The translations under genes and the position numbers were made by a program. Shown here piece after piece: positions 1 to 9,630 of a stretch of DNA of 64,000 nt; the stretch's first letter is position 1, and each line of letters starts with the position of its first letter. The DNA is from Providencia alcalifaciens (GTDB lineage Bacteria; Pseudomonadota; Gammaproteobacteria; Enterobacterales; Enterobacteriaceae). Where the stretch lies: assembly GCF_020271745.1 (NCBI RefSeq), contig NZ_CP084296.1, positions 1 through 64,000 of the forward strand, read 5' to 3'. Under the pieces are notes generated by a model that had not been told where the DNA came from, ran no database searches, and was given only the letters and a program-made list of their open reading frames with translations.

Positions 1-405
1 ACCCAAGTACGTCACAATCTCTATGAAGTCTATCTTACTTTTCACGCCCTCACAGACGTTGGTAAATGGCAAGAGTTTAAAGAGGCACTAAATCTGGCCG
101 ATAAGATGAATATTTGGCGTTATAAAGGACTTACACTGGTTTTTGTTCCATATATTCTAGTGACCTTTGTTGATTTATTTTTACAAAAAGGTAATCCTTT
201 TCGGAAAACAGATTTCTTTTTTATTTTATCCCCATTAATTCGCACTCTGGATCAGCTTTGGAACAACACCACCCAAGCCAAAAGATCTATCATCAAAATA
301 TCTAGGGATTTTAATGTGATAGATAAAATAAACATACCCGATGATATTATGCCACTACGCAGACCATCTTGGTTTGACAATTCAATGAAAAATCTACTGG
401 TATAA
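1..405 (+). CDS. C-terminal part of an unrecognised protein (5' end outside window)
   Basis: The frame is open from the first base to the stop at 403-405, so about 134 residues of a longer protein are visible. An internal ATG at 106 is probably not the true start, because the codons before it read as ordinary protein. The visible part has a polar N-terminal stretch, one strongly hydrophobic segment that could span the membrane, and a basic C-terminus ending in NLLV. I do not recognise the family. The last codons and the region after them reappear, diverged, at about 22413-22516 in front of a second GTPase copy, so this gene and the GTPase were neighbours in the ancestral island. Confidence 0.5.
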   Translation, partial: TQVRHNLYEVYLTFHALTDVGKWQEFKEALNLADKMNIWRYKGLTLVFVPYILVTFVDLFLQKGNPFRKTDFFFILSPLIRTLDQLWNNTTQAKRSIIKISRDFNVIDKINIPDDIMPLRRPSWFDNSMKNLLV

Positions 406-489
406 TCCACGATTACCATAATAAAAATAATTTCAGATATATATTATCTCCTTGAATAGCTATAATTTTCTTTTATTTCAAGGAGTAAT

Positions 490-1362
490 ATGCTTCAGCA
501 CTCTTACTTTAAACCGGTCCTATCAGCACTACCTCACTCATTCCAAACCTCTTTTTTCAACCAACTCAATCACCTTATCAACTACTCCCCCATCATCGGC
601 CTGATGGGTAAAACAGGGGCTGGAAAATCCAGCTTAATCAACGCCCTATTCCAATCTATCCTATCGCCCGTCAGTAATGTCTCTGGCTGTACACGCCAAT
701 CTCAACGCTTCAGTATGACGATGAACAATCGCACGCTTACCTTTATAGATTTACCCGGCGTAGGTGAAAGCCTTGAGCGAGATAAAGAGTACCACCAGCT
801 CTATCGTAACTTATTACCAGAACTGGATTTAATCATCTGGGTACTCAAAGCCGATGATAGGGCATGGTCTTCTGATGAACAGTGTTATCGCTTTCTTACT
901 GAGCAATGTGGCTACCAATCTGAACGATTTCTGTTTGTATTGAATCAGGCCGACAAAATAGAGCCCTGCCGCCAGTGGAATGAACTGAGCCACCAGCCAT
1001 CCCCTGAGCAAGCGGCTAGCTTAGAATTGAAGCAACAAGCCGTGATAACCGCATTTAAGCCGCATCATCCTGTGATGGTTGTATCTGCAATCGAAAACTA
1101 TCAACTCACTGAATTAGCAGAGCAACTAATATTGGCGTTACCGGCGAAAGCCAGTAGCGGTGTGGCTAGGCAACTGAACAACACTTACCGGACGCAATTT
1201 GTAGAAACTTCAGCACGTAACGATTTTGGGCAATGTGTCAGTGATATCGTCGATACGCTGATAGACATCCTTCCCCTACCTGTCTTGATAAAAAGCACGA
1301 TTGGTACAGTCAAAAACAGCATCGTATCCGTTGCTAAATCCCTGTGGAGCCTATTCTTTTAA
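490..1362 (+). CDS. yfjP: YfjP/YeeP-family GTPase
   Basis: This is a 290-residue TRAFAC-class GTPase of the YfjP/YeeP/YkfA type found in E. coli CP4 cryptic prophages and other P4-like islands. The P-loop GKTGAGKS is at residues 40-47, the G3 motif DLPG at 87-90 and the G4 motif NQAD at 152-155. A probable G5 (VSAI) lies near residue 198, and the C-terminus is hydrophobic. An AAGGAG-type ribosome site lies just before the ATG. It is followed by klcA and yfjQ, the usual island neighbours. The cellular role is unknown; the family is annotated as 50S-ribosome-binding-like GTPases. A broken second copy lies at 22517-22942. Confidence 0.85.
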   Translation: MLQHSYFKPVLSALPHSFQTSFFNQLNHLINYSPIIGLMGKTGAGKSSLINALFQSILSPVSNVSGCTRQSQRFSMTMNNRTLTFIDLPGVGESLERDKEYHQLYRNLLPELDLIIWVLKADDRAWSSDEQCYRFLTEQCGYQSERFLFVLNQADKIEPCRQWNELSHQPSPEQAASLELKQQAVITAFKPHHPVMVVSAIENYQLTELAEQLILALPAKASSGVARQLNNTYRTQFVETSARNDFGQCVSDIVDTLIDILPLPVLIKSTIGTVKNSIVSVAKSLWSLFF

Positions 1363-1453
1363 CCTCCTACGTTAATTCCTTATTTATCACTCTCAGCGTC
1401 AGTCCTTAACGAGATTGGCGCTTTTTTATTTCTTTTTATTGGAGTATCAACTT

Positions 1454-1879
1454 ATGAGTAACACAACTGAATCTACTATCACAATGGAATTAGTCCCTGA
1501 TGAACAACGCCTTGATTTTTGGTTCAACCATTTTGGTGCAGTGAAAGGCTGGGCCACCTTTGAAGTGGTGGTTTTCACCACGATGGGTCAATTCTGCGAT
1601 GAGTATCATGGCGGTTACTGGGAGTATGGCTCGCTCAATAATGGCGGTGCTTTTATCTACCCCGATATCAACGCAGACACCTTAACCCTATTCAACATGC
1701 ACAACGGCAATGAGGCCACCGTGAGCCAAGAGGCGGCAGGCATTGCAGTGTGTCTGATCCTGTACAGCATTTGGTCATTCCAAACAGAAAGCGAAGTGAT
1801 GTGTGACCGCTTTTATCAGCTGCGTGACTACGCTTCACAACATCCCGAATCCACTACCATTTTCCATTTAGTTGATTAA
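1454..1879 (+). CDS. klcA: Antirestriction protein, KlcA/ArdB family
   Basis: This is a 141-residue acidic protein of the KlcA/ArdB/YfjX family. These proteins counteract type I restriction enzymes in vivo and so help incoming DNA survive. Recognisable features are the FWFNHFG segment near the N-terminus, the CDEYHGGYWEY core, the NNGGAFIYPD stretch and the small-residue helix AAGIAVCLI. I place the start at the ATG at 1454, because GGAG at 1441-1444 sits at good spacing; an in-frame extension to 1415 lacks a ribosome site. The stop lies 13 bases before the yfjQ start, so the two are probably co-transcribed. A type I system is present about 34 kb away in this window. Confidence 0.88.
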   Translation: MSNTTESTITMELVPDEQRLDFWFNHFGAVKGWATFEVVVFTTMGQFCDEYHGGYWEYGSLNNGGAFIYPDINADTLTLFNMHNGNEATVSQEAAGIAVCLILYSIWSFQTESEVMCDRFYQLRDYASQHPESTTIFHLVD

Positions 1880-1892
1880 TCAGGAGTCTATC

Positions 1893-2654
1893 ATGAGTTT
1901 ATTAGCTTCGCGTTTTGGCTCTGCTAACAGTATTCGTCGCGACCGTCCACTGACCATCGAAGAATTATTTCGTACTGTACCGAGCGTTTTCTCCGAAGAT
2001 AAGCATGGGTCACGCAGTGAACGGTATACTTACATTCCGACAATAACGTTACTTGATAGCCTGCAAAAAGAAGGCTTCTATCCATTCTTTGCCTGTCAGA
2101 CTCGGGTACGCGATATGAGTCGCCGTGAGCACACCAAGCATATGTTACGGCTCAGACGACATGACCAAATCACGGGTATACAAGTCCCTGAAATCATCTT
2201 ACTTAATAGCCATGATGGTTCGAGTAGTTATCAAATGCTGCCGGGTCTATTTAGGGCCGTGTGTTCTAACGGTTTGGTGTGCGGTGATGTATTGGGTGAA
2301 GTGCGTGTACCCCACAAAGGGGATGTGGTAGGTAAAGTGATTGAAGGGGCCTATGAGGTACTCGATACGTTTGAGCAAGTGGCTGAAAAACGTGAACAAA
2401 TGCAATCTCTCATGTTATCCCCACCAGCCCAGCAAGCCTTTGCTGAAGCGGCTTTGACCTACCGCTTTGGTGAAGAGTTCCAGCCCGTCACACGAGAGCA
2501 AGTTCTACAGCCCCGACGCTTTGAAGATAAAAAAGAAGACCTCTGGACAGTGTATCAACGTCTACAAGAAAACCTGATTAAAGGAGGATTATCTGGCCGC
2601 ACTGCAAAAGGTAAACGTGCTCGTACTCGTTCAGTTAATGGCATATCGCCTTGA
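1893..2654 (+). pseudogene. yfjQ: YfjQ/YafZ-like DUF932 protein, 3' truncated
   Basis: This DUF932 protein (E. coli YfjQ/YafZ family) has 253 residues counted from the ATG at 1893, which has CAGGAG at 1881-1886. Family landmarks include RRDRPLTIEELF near the N-terminus, FFACQTRVRDMSRREHTKHM, the glycine-rich GLVCGDVLGEVRVPH segment and the basic tail GRTAKGKRARTR. Family members from memory continue well past this tail, whereas here the frame ends at NGISP. The DNA after about 2640 instead matches a CdiA-type protein in another frame, so the 3' end was lost by recombination. Function is unknown; the family is an island marker. The truncated product may or may not be active. Confidence 0.72.
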
Positions 2655-3417
2655 TACTGGTACGTTGGGCTGGAAAGATATCGACAACAAAGCCGACTTT
2701 ACCGCCGAGCACACTGGCGGCCCGATAGGCAGTCAGTTGGTGACCAATGCCGCGGGTGGTTTGCTCTCCAATGCCAATAACAGCGGACACGCCGAAGGCA
2801 CGACTAAATCAGCGGTCAGTGAGGGAACCGTCATTGTTCGCCATGAAGACAAGCAAAAACAGGATGTTAACGAGCTCAATCGCGATACCGAGCACGCTAA
2901 TGACGGCAGCATCAACCCGATATTCGATAAAGAGAAAGAACAAAACCGCTTAAAACAATCCCAGTTGATTGGTGAAATCGGCAATCAGACCATGGATATC
3001 ATCCGCACTGAAGGGGAAATTGCGGGCTACAAAGCCCAAAAAGACCCCGATTTAACAGATAAAGATAATTATATCGACAAATTACGCTACCAGTATGGTC
3101 AAGATACGCTAGATAAAGCAGGCGAAGCCGCATTGACTGAATACCTTGATGCGTATGCTACACAGCTTCAGTTAAGAGGAATGAGTGAAGCAGATGCTTT
3201 CAAAGCCGTAGAACAAATATTGAAGTATCCAAGCAGTGCCTCACCTGATTTATCTGCGGAATACAATAAAGCATTAGGCCAATTGAGCACCGAAGAAAGG
3301 CAAGCAATGATCGGTACTGATGCTTTATTAGCCGGTCCGGGTCGAGCAAGCCAATTAATGCGGTTGGCGCTGATTTCAGGGGGGCATATCAAGCAGGGAT
3401 TGGGATTTTGGTTTTAA
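2641..3417 (+). pseudogene. CdiA-like filamentous haemagglutinin/toxin C-terminal fragment
   Basis: About 258 codons remain of a large CdiA/FhaB-type exoprotein. The segments LGWKDIDNKADF, HTGGPIGSQLV and DPIFDKEKEQ-like NPIFDKEKEQNRLK, followed by IGEIGNQTMDI, resemble the region just before the toxin domain in contact-dependent inhibition proteins. The haemagglutinin repeats, secretion signal and a recognisable toxin domain are all absent. The fragment is joined directly to the truncated yfjQ gene at about 2640 and has no ribosome site of its own; the apparent start at 2617 lies inside yfjQ. It is therefore a stranded piece left by recombination. An Imm52-like immunity remnant at 10300-10664 may come from the same ancestral toxin locus. 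Confidence 0.65.
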
Positions 3418-3616
3418 TTTCGACATGATGACCTCGACTTAATTGTGAATACCGGATGAGGAACTCCGATTAATCACTTTCCTAAACGGGGTCTATGCCA
3501 CCAACATCGGGTCCGCAGCTTTCCCTGGGTCAGGTTTTTTGACGGGATTTATGTCTCCAAAAGGCGTACGACCACTATCCGGTTAATTTAGAGTATAGAT
3601 CGTTATGTGTTTCTAG

Positions 3617-3913
3617 TCAGATGGGGGATGTTGTGAGATGTAGGCAGTTTTTTAAGATCTCATTATGCTCTTCAAGACGGGCGATTTTCTTTTTCAATTC
3701 AAGGATTTCGACTTGCTCTGGCGTCATGGGCGATACTTTTGGTGAAATCCCTTTGCGTTCTAGCTTGAGTTGTCGAACTCATTTATCCATGGTGGACTTA
3801 CCGACGCCCATCGCGTTGGCGACCTCGACTACGGAGTAGCTTTGGTCAAGTACCAGTTGAGCTGCTTCAAGTTTAAATTCAGCACTGAAAAGTCGTCTTA
3901 TACGTTTTGCCAT
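3617..3913 (-). mobile_element. IS3-family transposase OrfA remnant (left copy, nonsense mutation)
   Basis: On the minus strand an ATG at 3913 opens an IS3-family OrfA reading [20 protein letters not shown]. It has the N-terminal helix-turn-helix ([15 protein letters not shown]) and a leucine-zipper-like tail (LKKKIARLEEHNEILK) ending at 3617. The codon after STMDK is TGA where the family has TGG, so the frame is broken. No orfB follows. The same sequence occurs in opposite orientation at about 10085-10300, including roughly 60 bases upstream of the ATG, so these are two copies of one element in inverted orientation on either side of the fimbrial operon. Confidence 0.8.
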
Positions 3914-3973
3914 AAATGTCACCTATCTGTTTATGACGTGATGATATCACCTCTGAGTTGGTGACCAAATTAA

Positions 3974-4540
3974 CTATGCCATTACAGTTGTTCTGGTTAT
4001 CAAAACTTGCGGGAAGTTATGTAAGAATTGCTTTGCGAACAGAACAACTTTTTTGGGTTCAAACGTGTGTTTTTCGTTGACTTTACGTTGATCATGGCTT
4101 CCATACTTAAACCTCGCTATCTTATTGATTTCATTAATAAAAAATTCTCATTTAGAGGCTTGGTTTGATAGCCAATTCGGACTTATAGAAAACGTCAACG
4201 GTGACATGGGTTGAGTCAATGATCTTGACATTTATTTTTTATAATACTATTTACAGGTTTACTATTACCAAGAATATATAATCTTAAAATTTAAAGGATT
4301 AAAGAAGCAATCTCGTTTTGTTGGTTTAACATAGACATATAGAGGCATCTTATTGTGCTCAGCTTCTTATCTACCTGTGCTCTTCGATAGAAATCGGAAT
4401 TATCGTCGGATGCTAAGTCTTCGCCTAATTTAACGGATATATTATACTTAACATAGAAAGTTTACTGTCTTACCCTGGGTGGCTTACTATGAAAAGTATC
4501 ATCACTGTATTTTTTTAACTTTATGAATAACTATTTAATA
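3974..4540. other. Gene-poor AT-rich gap with a possible gene scrap
   Basis: There is no complete gene here. On the minus strand an open stretch of about 46 codons ends at the stop at 3974-3976, just where homology to the IS remnant begins. It reads like the tail of a protein (FEPKKVVLFAKQFLHNF) but has no start or ribosome site, and I do not recognise it. The rest, up to the end of the DUF1120 gene at 4541, shows no convincing coding or structural signal. Confidence 0.35.
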
Positions 4541-5701
4541 CTATAAATAACATAATTCAATGATTGAGCGTCCCTTGAATTTAATTTCTTTATTAACATT
4601 GAGCAATGAGGCTTTATTAATAAAGGCTTGAACCTTTATTACCCCTTTTATATTTGAAAAAAGTGCAGGTTGTAAGCTCCCTAATTTGGCCCAAGAAGTA
4701 ATTTTATTTAAGGAATTATTCGGCAATAGATCCCCATTTGTATGTTGCCAAACTACATTGGAATCACCACAAGATGCATTACTCGATATTGGTTGTACTC
4801 TCTCTGCCTGATTATCGATAGATAAAGAACTTAAGTCTAATGCTATGGCGTAACCACCAATAGGAACACCTTCTTGAGTATTACCTAACCCCCCGGCCAT
4901 CATAACATTGCTTAATAACTGAACAGGTGGGACACCATAGCCGCTAAGACCTTCTTGTTTATTTGGTGCCAATGAACGTTCCACTTGATTAAAAGTTTGG
5001 ACTGCTATGGCCGTTTTACCTGAATCACATTGTACAGTGAAGTTAATATTTTTTTCAGGTAATACTGTATAAGAATTGTTATTTAGCTCATTTCTATTTA
5101 TTACACCATAATCAATAGAGGTAGAGTCAACAACAAGATTACATGCTGTGGTCATTTCTGAATAGTTAATACCTAAACTTGTACTCCCACCCAGCGTTTG
5201 TAAAGGTATTTTGTTCCTCACAACCACACCTTTTTTACTCAATGAATTAATTTTTAAATCAACAAGTAAATTGAAGGAAAATACTTTTCCTATTTTGCCC
5301 TGTGCAGGTTGAATACGTAAATTGGTGTGAATTTTAACATCTCTTTGTGATGAATTGACTCTACTAGAATTATTTAATTCAATAGTGTCAATTAAAACAG
5401 ATTTCCCATCAAGCATTGCATTGCTTACATTTAAAATAGCTTCAGATCCATTATTTGAAAATGTATCGCTAACTGTAGAAAAATCAAGGTATGGGGTAAT
5501 TTCTTCACTGCACTCGATTATTACAGGAATAATCCGAACTCCTGCATATACTGCTCCACCTTGTTTTTTTGTATTAAAATCAGCCAAAGTATCATAGTTA
5601 ACCTCATCAGCCCCCAAGCGGATATTACATGTTCCGTGGCTATCCGATGCGAATGCACTAAAAGATAGGCAAGTAAGTAGCCCTGCGATTAATTTTATCA
5701 T
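4541..5701 (-). CDS. DUF1120 fimbrial subunit, probable tip/adhesin component
   Basis: This is a 386-residue exported protein with a signal peptide (MIKLIAGLLTCLSFSAFA, cut before SDSHG). The C-terminal half carries the DUF1120 pattern also seen in the pilin gene of the same operon: a cysteine-containing strand (ACNLVVDSTSIDYGVI), then INFTVQCDSG, a glycine-rich middle and a C-terminal beta strand rich in hydrophobics. The N-terminal half, with its own cysteine pair, is an extra domain, which fits a two-domain tip adhesin. It is the last gene of a leftward operon, 10 bases after the usher. No receptor can be named from the sequence. Confidence 0.7.
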   Translation of the reverse strand: MIKLIAGLLTCLSFSAFASDSHGTCNIRLGADEVNYDTLADFNTKKQGGAVYAGVRIIPVIIECSEEITPYLDFSTVSDTFSNNGSEAILNVSNAMLDGKSVLIDTIELNNSSRVNSSQRDVKIHTNLRIQPAQGKIGKVFSFNLLVDLKINSLSKKGVVVRNKIPLQTLGGSTSLGINYSEMTTACNLVVDSTSIDYGVINRNELNNNSYTVLPEKNINFTVQCDSGKTAIAVQTFNQVERSLAPNKQEGLSGYGVPPVQLLSNVMMAGGLGNTQEGVPIGGYAIALDLSSLSIDNQAERVQPISSNASCGDSNVVWQHTNGDLLPNNSLNKITSWAKLGSLQPALFSNIKGVIKVQAFINKASLLNVNKEIKFKGRSIIELCYL

Positions 5702-5711
5702 TCTAAAGCCT

Positions 5712-8087
5712 TTAGTTAGCCATATAGCAAATGGGATGTATTACAGTAAACAGCTCAGTTTTTGAAATACTAACATCTTCAACAAGGTCAATAGTGCACT
5801 TTTTATTATCACCTACGTCAACAAAATAACGTGTCGGTAATGATAAATCATCGATAATAATCCGCCCAGCATTGTCAGTTATTGTTAGTAAAATACCTTT
5901 TTTATCATATACTTTTAAATTCTTAGCGAGTTTTTCTCCATTAAACGATGGGATTAAAATAGCACGGTTAACTTTATTTACGTAGAAATTAACCAAGGGA
6001 ACACTCCCATTGGCAGGTTGAAACTCTATGATCCCATAGGGAGCATTCATATTTTTAGGCAATTTTCGATAGTCTATCTTGGCATAGTTAGTCCTATAAC
6101 TATCAATGCTGGGGATTACCGCATAACCTTTGCTATTTGTCATCACAGTTCCGGATGACGATTGTATTGGAATATTTTCCTGATTTTCCGTTTTTGCTAC
6201 AGCAAAAGTGTTAGCTATTCTTTTTGATGAAAAAATGAGTTCATTATCAAAATAAACCATTCCGCCCGATAGTGAACCATAGTAACTGCTGTTATTATTA
6301 CCTTTACTAACATTACCCGAAAGTAAAGTAACAGGTGTGGTATAATTCATATTTAATGAGGCACTTTGATTTCTAGGGTCAGTATTTTTAATCGCACTAA
6401 CAGAATAACTTAAGTTATCATCACTATGATTACTATATCTTGTTCCGTAACTTTTATTATTACCATAATGATTCATCCAACCGGATAAACTTTGTCTATT
6501 TCCTAACGAAATATCGACATTTAAGTAAATAGTATTATCATTTATGTTGTTATATAACCTATTTTCATACCCTAGATATACATTGTATTTATCTGAAAAT
6601 AGATTATGCCAAGTTGCATTATAATAGTTGATCGTTCTATCACCAAGAGAACGGTTCCAGCTTAATGAAAATGACCCTAATCTATCAATATGTGTATTTA
6701 CACCAATACCATATTGAGTATTACTATTTTTTACATGATTTGAATACAGGTTTGTATCATAATTATTCAATGTTTCGTTAAAGTCTTTATATTCTTTACT
6801 TCTGTATAATGAATTCACCACTAAATTAGTGCTAGCGATAACAGGGTAATTATAGCTTAATGTATAATATTCACCGTATTTGCTATCGATATCTTTAGAT
6901 ATGTTAGTTGTTACCGTTGCTAGGGATAAATTTGAAAATTCAAAAGTATTACTTAATCCCACGCTTTGATAATCTTTTGATGCAAGAGCACCGAATAAAA
7001 TTTGCATATCCGGGCGCAAATTAAATCCTTTGCTGATATTCATAACATAGGGTTTTTCATTTACATTATGTTGATTAACCTTGCCGAAACCAAATGTTAT
7101 ATCTTTATTCATACTATTTGAGGCTAATATAAATGAGCTAGCAGGAACGATAAATGTACTTTTTTTATTACTTTGATTTATAACTGTTACTGATAAATCT
7201 AATCGACTATTTAATAATGGCAGGTTTTTTAATGTATATGGCCCTTCTGGAACTGTTGTTGTATAGATTAAAATTCCTGCCTGTCTTACTTCAATAACAG
7301 AACGTTCATATGCGATGCCATTGACAATACCACCACCTTGAGATGAGTTATCTAATGCTAATTCAGGGCGTAACTGAAAACCGATAACTTGTCCAGAGCT
7401 GAAAAATGAATTCGATAAATTAATCTGGCCTATCTGCACATTTTTTTTAAGAGATTCTAGTGTTTTTTCTGCATATAAGGTTTGATGATCGAAACTTGTT
7501 TCACCGTTAAAATAGGTATATGCTTGGTCGCTTCTCACAATCCAATTGTTAACATTGAACCCTAGCGTGAAATTTGAGTTTAAAAATGACTGGGAGTTAA
7601 TGTCATTTTTAGAAGAAAAATATTTTATATCATAATTTAAAACACCCGATTTTCCTGTATGGCTCCAATTATCATTTGTTTTATTTCTTAGCAGTGATGG
7701 TGATACATAGATATTGACCCGTAAATCACTCGGTACCAGTTCTATCTCTAAGTTATTGTAGTCCTTTATTGTTGGACACGTTGAATTGCTTTTGGATAAA
7801 GCGATATCTGTAGCGTCAATAAACCGAGTATTGAGACAAAGCTCTCCTTGCGAGTTAAACATAAAAAAGCTTTGACCAATATATTTATCGTTTAAGAATA
7901 CACTAACACTACTCTCACCTTGGGGAAAATGCGCCTTTTCACTGTATAATTTCGCAATCTCAGTTGGTATTCCTTTATGTTTCAGTGCATCTTGATCAAA
8001 AATGACTTCTGCGTATGAAGATGTCGCCAGAAATAGCAAAGTTACAATAATTTTAATCTTTTTTTTTCTAATCATTTTGCTGATCAT
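5712..8087 (-). CDS. Fimbrial outer-membrane usher
   Basis: This is a 791-residue usher of the FimD/PapC family, which forms the outer-membrane pore that assembles and secretes chaperone-bound subunits. It has a signal peptide and an N-terminal domain with FLNDKYIGQSFF and a paired cysteine (LCLNTRF...STCPTIKDY). A long beta-barrel region follows, with the plug region around VIEVRQAGILIY and TTVPEGPYTLKNL. The C-terminal domain has GYAVIPSIDSYRTN and GRIIIDDL, and ends with the conserved cysteine pair (KKCTIDL...HPICYMAN). It is somewhat shorter than the usual 830-870 residues. Its start overlaps the chaperone gene by 20 bases, so the two are translationally linked. Confidence 0.92.
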   Translation of the reverse strand: MISKMIRKKKIKIIVTLLFLATSSYAEVIFDQDALKHKGIPTEIAKLYSEKAHFPQGESSVSVFLNDKYIGQSFFMFNSQGELCLNTRFIDATDIALSKSNSTCPTIKDYNNLEIELVPSDLRVNIYVSPSLLRNKTNDNWSHTGKSGVLNYDIKYFSSKNDINSQSFLNSNFTLGFNVNNWIVRSDQAYTYFNGETSFDHQTLYAEKTLESLKKNVQIGQINLSNSFFSSGQVIGFQLRPELALDNSSQGGGIVNGIAYERSVIEVRQAGILIYTTTVPEGPYTLKNLPLLNSRLDLSVTVINQSNKKSTFIVPASSFILASNSMNKDITFGFGKVNQHNVNEKPYVMNISKGFNLRPDMQILFGALASKDYQSVGLSNTFEFSNLSLATVTTNISKDIDSKYGEYYTLSYNYPVIASTNLVVNSLYRSKEYKDFNETLNNYDTNLYSNHVKNSNTQYGIGVNTHIDRLGSFSLSWNRSLGDRTINYYNATWHNLFSDKYNVYLGYENRLYNNINDNTIYLNVDISLGNRQSLSGWMNHYGNNKSYGTRYSNHSDDNLSYSVSAIKNTDPRNQSASLNMNYTTPVTLLSGNVSKGNNNSSYYGSLSGGMVYFDNELIFSSKRIANTFAVAKTENQENIPIQSSSGTVMTNSKGYAVIPSIDSYRTNYAKIDYRKLPKNMNAPYGIIEFQPANGSVPLVNFYVNKVNRAILIPSFNGEKLAKNLKVYDKKGILLTITDNAGRIIIDDLSLPTRYFVDVGDNKKCTIDLVEDVSISKTELFTVIHPICYMAN

Positions 8088-8790
8088 TTAACTTTAGAGT
8101 ATATTCTTGAGTCGTTGAATACCCCCATTGGGTAAAGGGTTGTATAGTCACCTCATTAATAAATGCAGGGGGATTTTGGGTTGTCGTTAGAACTATAGAT
8201 TGATTAGGTAAAAGATAATTAGAGGGTAATATCCACTCAATATTTCCAGGCATGCTCCCAACACCATTGCTTAACCTTACAATATAAGGGCTAGGATTGG
8301 TTACGATTAATGTATTTTTTTCATACTTCCATTTTAATAATTCCCAAGGAGTATCGTTTTCAGCCAAATTTTTGGGTTTTATAATAAGTGGTAGATTTTG
8401 TCGAACAGTAAATTTAATCTGGTCAGCATTGTGATCTCCTTGTGGGGGAATACCTTCAAAAATAACTCTCATTAATACTTCATGTTTTAATTCTGAATTA
8501 CTTGTAAGCATAAAGCGGATTAACTGCTTAGCTTTAGGCTCAACCCGGATAAGTTGAGGAGTCACAATAACGAGATCTTTATATTCAGGATCGATATTCA
8601 CTAGTTCTGTTGTTAATAGAACAGGGTAACTGTCTGTATTAGTCACGACTATCTCACCATCTTGACTTTTTTCTTTAACAACCACAACGGATGTTGCAGG
8701 TAATACGCCTGATGCGGGTGATAGCTGTGGGATTAATAATGTAGTTATTAGTAATAAGTATGTTTTTATTTTCATTGTTAGCAGTATCAT
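8068..8790 (-). CDS. Periplasmic fimbrial chaperone (PapD-like)
   Basis: This is a 240-residue PapD/FimC-type chaperone that holds fimbrial subunits by donor-strand complementation in the periplasm. It has a signal peptide ending near PASG, an immunoglobulin-like first domain (SVVVVKEKSQDGEIVVTN, then FVTPQLIRVEPKAKQLIR-like IVTPQLIRVEPKAKQLIR) and a second domain with the LPLIIKPKNLAE and ITNPSPYIVRLS-like strands. The usual G1-strand arginine context (PKAKQLIRFM) is present. The start may be the ATG at 8790 or the in-frame ATG at 8775; neither has a strong ribosome site, and 8775 gives a more typical signal peptide. It lies between the pilin gene and the usher. Confidence 0.88.
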   Translation of the reverse strand: MILLTMKIKTYLLLITTLLIPQLSPASGVLPATSVVVVKEKSQDGEIVVTNTDSYPVLLTTELVNIDPEYKDLVIVTPQLIRVEPKAKQLIRFMLTSNSELKHEVLMRVIFEGIPPQGDHNADQIKFTVRQNLPLIIKPKNLAENDTPWELLKWKYEKNTLIVTNPSPYIVRLSNGVGSMPGNIEWILPSNYLLPNQSIVLTTTQNPPAFINEVTIQPFTQWGYSTTQEYTLKLNDQQND

Positions 8791-8844
8791 TTAAAAAGTA
8801 GGCAGGTAGGTAGGTAACTAAATTAATTTAGTTACCTATAATAT

Positions 8845-9630
8845 TTAGATGTAATTTAATTCTATTGTTGATAAACCATTGAGTAATACAGGTTTTGATT
8901 TACCGAATGTTGCTGCTTCTTCGCTTACATACGCTTGAACTTGTAGAATGCCATCGTAAACACTGGCTTCAATAGGAGTGACTTCTCCTGCTTTTGCAAA
9001 AGACGTTTGTAAATTCATATTATTCGAAAATAGGTTCCCGCCTGAAGCTCTCCAAGAATCGAGTACTCCATTATAGTAAATATTCTGAACATCACTACCC
9101 GAAATAGTGGTTAACGTGTTATTTTCACCCAACGTGCTAATATTTAAGCTATTAGCTTTGTAACGAACAATATACCCACCAATATTTATACCTGTAGATG
9201 TTTTACCTAATCCAGCTACACCATTTGCATTATTCCCTGCGGCAATACCTAGTAATGAAACAGGAAGTGCTGCAAATCCTTGAGAATTTTCAGTTGCGCC
9301 AGCAACTGTCCCTAAACGTTTACTCACTGCTGATAATTTAACAGGAGCATTAGCTGAGCAGCGAATTGTAAAACTGGTTTCGTGTACAGGTAATATCGCA
9401 AATTTGCCACCAAAAGAACCATCTACAAATGTTAATGTGTCAGGATCGATTAGGCCATAATCGACATTACCACCACCAGCAATATCTAATTCACAAGCCG
9501 ATGGATCAATTCGACCTGTCACACTAATATCAATCGAGCCGACACTTACTGCTGAGGCTGTGAATGAGAAAGCCATTGCAGAAGAAATAAGGAGTGGTAA
9601 TATTTTTTTCATTTTCATATTCATATTCAT
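8845..9630 (-). CDS. DUF1120 major fimbrial subunit
   Basis: This is a 261-residue DUF1120 pilin, the first gene of the leftward fimbrial operon and probably the major shaft subunit. The signal peptide is cleaved near SAVSVGS. The mature part has the cysteine strand SACELDIAGGGNVDYGLI and the second cysteine in SFTIRCSANAP. A long glycine/alanine/asparagine-rich middle follows, then a hydrophobic C-terminal strand (GLSTIELNYI) suited to chaperone binding. The 55-base gap to the chaperone could hold an attenuator, as is common after major pilin genes. The start carries a run of Met-Asn/Met-Lys codons (MNMNMKMKK), so alternative ATGs within 20 bases are possible. Confidence 0.82.
   Translation of the reverse strand: MNMNMKMKKILPLLISSAMAFSFTASAVSVGSIDISVTGRIDPSACELDIAGGGNVDYGLIDPDTLTFVDGSFGGKFAILPVHETSFTIRCSANAPVKLSAVSKRLGTVAGATENSQGFAALPVSLLGIAAGNNANGVAGLGKTSTGINIGGYIVRYKANSLNISTLGENNTLTTISGSDVQNIYYNGVLDSWRASGGNLFSNNMNLQTSFAKAGEVTPIEASVYDGILQVQAYVSEEAATFGKSKPVLLNGLSTIELNYI

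Noticed and set aside
3621-3964. Plus-strand open frames across the left IS remnant
   Set aside because: They are antisense to the IS3 orfA remnant, have no ribosome site and resemble no protein.
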